Translations under genes and position numbers: made by a program | Source of the DNA: Spirochaeta isovalerica | Lineage (GTDB): Bacteria; Spirochaetota; Spirochaetia; DSM-2461 | NCBI RefSeq assembly: GCF_014207565.1 | Contig: NZ_JACHGJ010000015.1 | Span: 1 to 45,136 of the forward strand | Length of the DNA: 45,136 nucleotides | Direction: 5' to 3' | The notes under the pieces: generated by a model | Database searches by the model: none | Told to the model about the DNA's origin: nothing | The model's input: only the letters and a program-made list of their open reading frames with translations | Part shown: piece after piece, positions 41,926 to 45,136 of the stretch | Position numbering within the stretch: position 1 is the stretch's first letter | How the letters are laid out: each line of letters opens with the position of its first letter

Positions 41926-42384
41926 ATGAAAAAAAACAAGAGACCTGCCATCGACAAATTCTTTGCATCAAAAAAATATGCCATAGCCGGCGTGTCCAGA
42001 AATCCTCACAAATTCGGTACGGCTATCGTCAGGGAACTGGCGGGTAAGAACATCGATGTCGTAGGTGTTAATCCTCATATGACAGAAGTGGAAGGGAAAC
42101 CCTGTTTTGCTGCTGTCTCCGATCTCCCCGGTGATGTCGATGCTCTTATCACAACGGTTAAACCGGAGGTCACCTTATCTGTTGTTCAGGCCGCCTACGA
42201 GAAGGGCATTGCCAATTTATGGATGCAGCAGGGCTCCCAGTCCGATGAAGCCATAGCATTCGCCGAATCAAAGGGAATGAATGTCATCTATAAAGAATGT
42301 GTCATGATGTACTGCGAACCGGTAGAGTCGATTCACAAATTCCACAGAGGGATGAAAAAGCTATTCGGTGGATATCACAAGTGA
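41926..42384 (+). CDS. CoA-binding domain protein (YccU type)
   Basis: This 152-aa single Rossmann-like domain begins YAIAGVSRNPHKFGTAIVREL, the CoA-binding signature, and ends with VIYKECVMMYCEP, seen in the YccU group. The protein binds CoA or a related nucleotide; no reaction is known. The open frame reaches back to 41818, but AAAGGAGACCCAATG places the start at 41926. It ends with a TGA that overlaps a possible 32-codon GTG frame (42381-42479) that I do not call. Confidence 0.88.
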   Translation: MKKNKRPAIDKFFASKKYAIAGVSRNPHKFGTAIVRELAGKNIDVVGVNPHMTEVEGKPCFAAVSDLPGDVDALITTVKPEVTLSVVQAAYEKGIANLWMQQGSQSDEAIAFAESKGMNVIYKECVMMYCEPVESIHKFHRGMKKLFGGYHK

Positions 42385-42491
42385 TTTTTGAAGAACCCGA
42401 ACTGTTTGCATTTACACCTGAAGGTGTTGAGGCAAGGCTGAAATATAAGAAGACCTGCTTTGAATTACTGTTAATTTAAGCGGGCTTCCGT

Positions 42492-42497
42492 TATATT
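42492..42497 (+). promoter_or_regulatory. -10-like hexamer of the lipoprotein gene
   Basis: TATATT ends 6 nt before ATG 42504 and no Shine-Dalgarno site lies between. The -35 region is weak. Confidence 0.4.
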
Positions 42498-42503
42498 GGA
42501 ATT

Positions 42504-43325
42504 ATGAAGTGTTCATTGATTAAAGTTGCAACCCTGCTGTTTGTTCTGTTTTTTATCCTGAATATAAGTTCCTGTGTTTCAACACCACCCGCAGTTTCTC
42601 CCGGAGAGGAAATTGCTGAAACTCCGGCTGATTCGAAACCCGATTATGAAGCTGACGAATCTGTCGGGGCGGATAGTAATCAGATTATCAACTCGGGAAT
42701 CATATATTCTTCTCTGGATCTTTCCGAAGGACCGCTTCTTCTCGGTTCCACAGAGTATATGAACGGACCTGTTGTCGAATTTTCGATTCTTTATACTGTT
42801 TATTTTGCATTAAGCGGAATAGATCCTCCTCTGAGCGGTTACAATCCGGGAAAAGGAACCAGATGGCAGGTTGATTCAAATAAACTGAATGAAACAGTTT
42901 ATTTTGAAAGAGCTCTGCTCAGCAGGGATGATGAAGAAAAGAGCTGGTGGTTTTTTCAGGTTGAGGGAAACGGTTTTGAACGCACTTATGAATTCCTTGT
43001 CAATAAGGAATGGAAATTATTGGAGATGCGTTACTCTACAGATAGCTCCGTGGAATCATATAAGCCTACAGTAGATGAAAACAGCAATCTCTACATCATA
43101 CTTTCCAAATACGAACTCTCCGGTCCTGAAAAGGTTAAGGTCGAAACCCCACTGGGGGATTTCCAGGCCGATTATTATTCAGCTGAGGGAGTGGAGGTCT
43201 GGAAAGTCCGGAGAGTCACAGGCTCATATATCAAAACTCATTTTGGCGATGATAGTGAAACGAATATGACAGCGACTCTTCTGGAAGAAAAAAACGGGTA
43301 CGAAACTCAATTCAATTCTTATTGA
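42504..43325 (+). CDS. Putative lipoprotein
   Basis: This 273-aa protein has a lipoprotein signal with lipobox ISSC (Cys 24), then a Pro/Glu/Asp-rich flexible segment (~28-62) and a folded beta-rich domain (~65-270). No named family is recognised. Charged and aromatic residues such as WWFFQVEGNGFERTYEFLV suggest a compact sandwich. It is probably attached to the outer membrane or outer leaflet of the inner membrane. It overlaps the convergent YcxB-like gene by 7 bp. Confidence 0.78.
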   Translation: MKCSLIKVATLLFVLFFILNISSCVSTPPAVSPGEEIAETPADSKPDYEADESVGADSNQIINSGIIYSSLDLSEGPLLLGSTEYMNGPVVEFSILYTVYFALSGIDPPLSGYNPGKGTRWQVDSNKLNETVYFERALLSRDDEEKSWWFFQVEGNGFERTYEFLVNKEWKLLEMRYSTDSSVESYKPTVDENSNLYIILSKYELSGPEKVKVETPLGDFQADYYSAEGVEVWKVRRVTGSYIKTHFGDDSETNMTATLLEEKNGYETQFNSY

Positions 43326-43804
43326 CGACTGATTCTGAATTCGTCCAGTTTTTCAAAAATAAAACTTCGGGTCTCCTCATCAATATCCGATGACGGACAG
43401 ATGATGTATTTGTCTTTAGTTACAAAAAAAAGAAAAGCCTCATCAGTGTTACTGAATTTTGAGAGATCCTTCCAGCGGAGAGTTTCGCCTCCGGTTCCGA
43501 AAGTAATTCCGTTCTCCCTTATGGTCGCGCTGATTCGGGAACCTCGTAACTTTTTATATTCTCCATTTGCTCCGCTGAAATAAAAAGCAAACATTCTCAG
43601 ATAAATGAGAACTCCGAGTATGAGAACTCCAAGAAAAACCGGCAATAATACAGTGCGGTTTCCGGAAAAATACAAAAAAAGGGTAATTAACAGTGATATG
43701 CCCATGGCCGTATAGAATGACCATCCCATCGACTTGTTAAGGTATGATAATGTCGTCCTGGCAATTAAGCCTGTAGAGTAATTCAAATCCACTTTATACT
43801 TCAT
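43319..43804 (-). CDS. YcxB-like membrane protein
   Basis: This 161-aa protein has two membrane helices (~30-47 and ~52-71) followed by a cytoplasmic beta-rich domain. The C-terminal part (ATIRENGITFGTGGETLRWKDLSKFSNTDEAFLFFV...YIICPSSDI) follows the YcxB pattern of a small PH-like domain. The function is unknown. GATAAT lies 10 nt before ATG, with no ribosome site. Confidence 0.75.
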   Translation of the reverse strand: MKYKVDLNYSTGLIARTTLSYLNKSMGWSFYTAMGISLLITLFLYFSGNRTVLLPVFLGVLILGVLIYLRMFAFYFSGANGEYKKLRGSRISATIRENGITFGTGGETLRWKDLSKFSNTDEAFLFFVTKDKYIICPSSDIDEETRSFIFEKLDEFRISRQ

Positions 43805-43850
43805 GGTAATTCAAATTATCAGCTCATAAGAGAGAAGTAAACAAAAATAA

Positions 43851-43878
43851 TTGAATTTCCTGAGAGCTCTTCTATAAT
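43851..43878 (+). promoter_or_regulatory. Sigma70-type promoter of the PfkB kinase gene
   Basis: TTGAAT (43851-43856), 16-nt spacer, TATAAT (43873-43878). The predicted start near 43885 falls inside a palindrome. Confidence 0.75.
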
Positions 43879-43880
43879 GA

Positions 43881-43924
43881 CCTCTATAGAGGGGAATCCC
43901 CTTTTATAAATGGCTCTCCGAGCC
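43881..43924 (+). promoter_or_regulatory. Leader with nested palindromes (candidate operator)
   Basis: CCTCTATAGAGG (43881-43892, perfect 12-bp palindrome), GGGGAATCCCC (43891-43901) and GGCTC-TCC-GAGCC (43912-43924) lie in sequence between the -10 and the ribosome site GAAGGAG. The first spans the predicted transcript start, suiting a repressor operator or an RNA structure. Confidence 0.45.
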
Positions 43925-43940
43925 GCCGAAGGAGTTTGTA

Positions 43941-44840
43941 ATGGCAATTAAGGTTTTAGCGTTCGGTGAAGTGTTATGGGATATCATCGAAGGCAGCTAT
44001 CATATCGGTGGAGCTCCTTTCAATTTTGCCGGACATATGGCGAAACTCGGAGCCGAATCTTATATTGTCAGTTCTCTTGGGCACGATGATCTGGGAGACA
44101 GAGCTTCTGCACTGCTTGAAAATCAGAATATCAATACATCTCTGGTTGATAGGAACAGTTCTCCAACAGGTACTGTGCAGGTGCGTCTGGATAATGGAAT
44201 CCCTTCATATGAAATCGTACAGGGATCGGCCTGGGACTCAATAGAAATAAATGAAGAAACCAAAAAGAAAATGACGGAACTCAAATGGGATGTGCTGTAT
44301 ATTGGTTCTCTTGCGCAGAGGAGTCAAAAGAGCAGAATGTCCGCCCGGTGGATTCTGGAAAACGTGGAAAGATCGCATGTTTTTTTTGATGTAAATCTTC
44401 GGCAGGAATGGTTCAGTCGGGAAATTATTGAGGAAACCTTAAAACACACAACCATTCTTAAAGTTAATGATGAAGAGGTTCCGGTTATAGCCCGGCTTCT
44501 TTTCGGACAGGACATGACTGAAGAATATCTCGCCAGAAAAATTATGGAAACATACAGAACAGTTTCCATAATCATCGTTACAATGGGGGGAGAAGGCGCC
44601 TTGTTCTTTGATGAGCGCCGTGAATATAAGCTTAAGCCGGAACCGGCTGATGTCGTAGACACGGTGGGTGCCGGCGATAGTTTTTCCGGAGCTTTTGTTT
44701 ACTCCTATCTCAATACCGGCGATATTGACAGGGCAGGGAGGCTGGCGCTTGATGTCGCAGCCTTTGTCGTCTCTTCGGAAGGCGCTTTACCCGATTACTC
44801 GGAAGAGCTCAAAAAGAAAATTTCTCTTCATTTGAAATAG
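43941..44840 (+). CDS. PfkB family carbohydrate kinase (fructokinase-like)
   Basis: This 299-aa ribokinase/PfkB-fold sugar kinase has the N-terminal GG motif HIGGAPFNFAGHMAKLG and a substrate region (PTGTVQVRLDNGIPSYEIVQGSAWDSI) typical of bacterial fructokinase-like members. The C-terminal ATP site and catalytic Asp are in DTVGAGDSFSGAF. It phosphorylates a sugar, most likely fructose, using ATP. GAAGGAG is 7 nt before ATG. It stands alone with its own promoter and palindromic leader and has no transporter or hydrolase gene beside it in the window. Confidence 0.9.
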   Translation: MAIKVLAFGEVLWDIIEGSYHIGGAPFNFAGHMAKLGAESYIVSSLGHDDLGDRASALLENQNINTSLVDRNSSPTGTVQVRLDNGIPSYEIVQGSAWDSIEINEETKKKMTELKWDVLYIGSLAQRSQKSRMSARWILENVERSHVFFDVNLRQEWFSREIIEETLKHTTILKVNDEEVPVIARLLFGQDMTEEYLARKIMETYRTVSIIIVTMGGEGALFFDERREYKLKPEPADVVDTVGAGDSFSGAFVYSYLNTGDIDRAGRLALDVAAFVVSSEGALPDYSEELKKKISLHLK

Positions 44841-44978
44841 ACTCTGACCGGACTGAACAGCCTCTGTCATGACAGGTCGAAAATTATCGGAATCTGATTT
44901 CAAACCTTTAATAATCCGAAGGAATTTTGCCTGAATTTCTGTGGGAAAATAAAAAAGAATTTTTTTATTTGAATTCAA
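44841..44978. other. Intergenic stretch after the kinase gene
   Basis: No gene is seen here. It contains the perfect 12-bp palindrome CTGTCATGACAG (44864-44875), which has no T tract and is not a clear terminator. Just before the promoter there is an A/T-rich run (~44945-44978). Confidence 0.5.
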
Positions 44979-45007
44979 TTGACAGTATTTATTCTATTTG
45001 TTAATTT
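44979..45007 (+). promoter_or_regulatory. Strong promoter with A/T-rich upstream element
   Basis: A perfect -35 TTGACA (44979-44984) is followed by a 17-nt spacer and TAATTT (45002-45007). The ~30 bp upstream is almost pure A/T, as in UP elements of stable-RNA promoters. Confidence 0.65.
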
Positions 45008-45136
45008 ACCTCTCGTGCCTCAGGGGTTACCTGCTGAAAAGCAAGGGAAAACACTGAGAAACGGTTCTTTAAAAGCTATTAAATAGTAGCAATCAGGGAA
45101 GGGAAGAGAATACGAAAATGAACTTTTGAGTTTCAG
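45008..45136 (+). other. Untranslated leader with boxA-like sequence, possible rRNA operon leader
   Basis: No ORF begins here up to the window end. GGTTCTTTAAAA (45063-45074) resembles the antitermination boxA of rRNA operons (TGCTCTTTAACA in E. coli). With the strong UP-type promoter this suggests a 16S rRNA gene just beyond the edge. A small stem CAGG-GGTTA-CCTG precedes it. The 16S start itself is not in view. Confidence 0.35.

Noticed and set aside
42381-42479. Possible 32-aa ORF from GTG overlapping the CoA-binding protein stop
   Set aside because: Sequence (FEEPELFAFTPEGVEARLKYKK) looks protein-like, but there is no ribosome site and no recognisable family; it could be a remnant.
45020-45070. 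TPP or c-di-GMP riboswitch suggested by GGGGTTACC and CTGAG pieces
   Set aside because: The pieces are not in the order or spacing of either riboswitch core; an rRNA-type leader fits better.
1-45136. tRNA genes, CRISPR arrays, insertion sequences, prophage
   Set aside because: I looked for cloverleaf T-arm patterns, regular repeats, transposase motifs and integrases and saw none.

Overview
The window (45,136 bp, GC content near 50 percent by eye) is chromosomal DNA from a diderm bacterium, most likely a free-living spirochaete. Pointers to this are a secreted solute-binding protein that keeps a signal peptide without a lipobox Cys and matures at GGAQEE, small beta-barrel proteins ending in aromatic residues, paired CheY/CheC-type proteins, PEGA-like and sulfatase-modifying-factor-like surface proteins, and many stand-alone signalling proteins. 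The genus cannot be fixed from the sequence. Coding density is high and there is no prophage, transposase or CRISPR array.

Layout. 1-529 is the end of an unrecognised gene, followed by a bidirectional terminator. 590-6527 (minus) holds a beta-barrel protein and, further upstream, a four-gene operon: spore-photoproduct-lyase-like radical SAM, B12-type radical SAM, PlsC-like acyltransferase and class I/II aminotransferase. 6584-14249 holds an RluA-type pseudouridine synthase, a LysM membrane protein, YgiQ, a YbaK-type deacylase, a CheY/CheC pair, a second beta-barrel protein and topoisomerase III. 14334-16046 encodes a secreted caspase-fold/PEGA-like/SUMF1-fold protein. 16080-16571 encodes a lipoprotein.

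16760-20511 is a complete phage-shock-type envelope stress locus. Two adjacent operons (pspA-pspC and pspA-pspB-pspC) each lie behind a near-perfect sigma54 promoter (19325-19340 and 18091-18106). A divergent pspF encodes the matching sigma54 activator. Both promoters also share an upstream dyad element.

20513-30211 is housekeeping and signalling: a REC-Hpt protein, an amidohydrolase, a sirtuin, a CoA-type NUDIX hydrolase, a haemolysin III family protein, a nitroreductase, a TtcA-like enzyme, RecQ and a membrane diguanylate cyclase. 30266-40860 is a peptide-utilisation module: a divergent sigma54 activator with an unusual winged-helix C-terminus faces a sigma54 promoter (32403-32418) that drives an S9 peptidase, an M20 peptidase and a full Opp/Dpp ABC transporter. 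40833-44840 holds small membrane proteins, a CoA-binding protein, a lipoprotein and a fructokinase-like PfkB kinase. The right edge carries a strong promoter and a boxA-like sequence that may be the leader of an rRNA operon beyond the window.

A pattern across the window is that many first genes of transcripts have no Shine-Dalgarno sequence but have a -10-like hexamer 6-10 nt before the start codon. Operon-internal genes mostly have clear AGGAG-type sites. This suggests frequent leaderless mRNAs.
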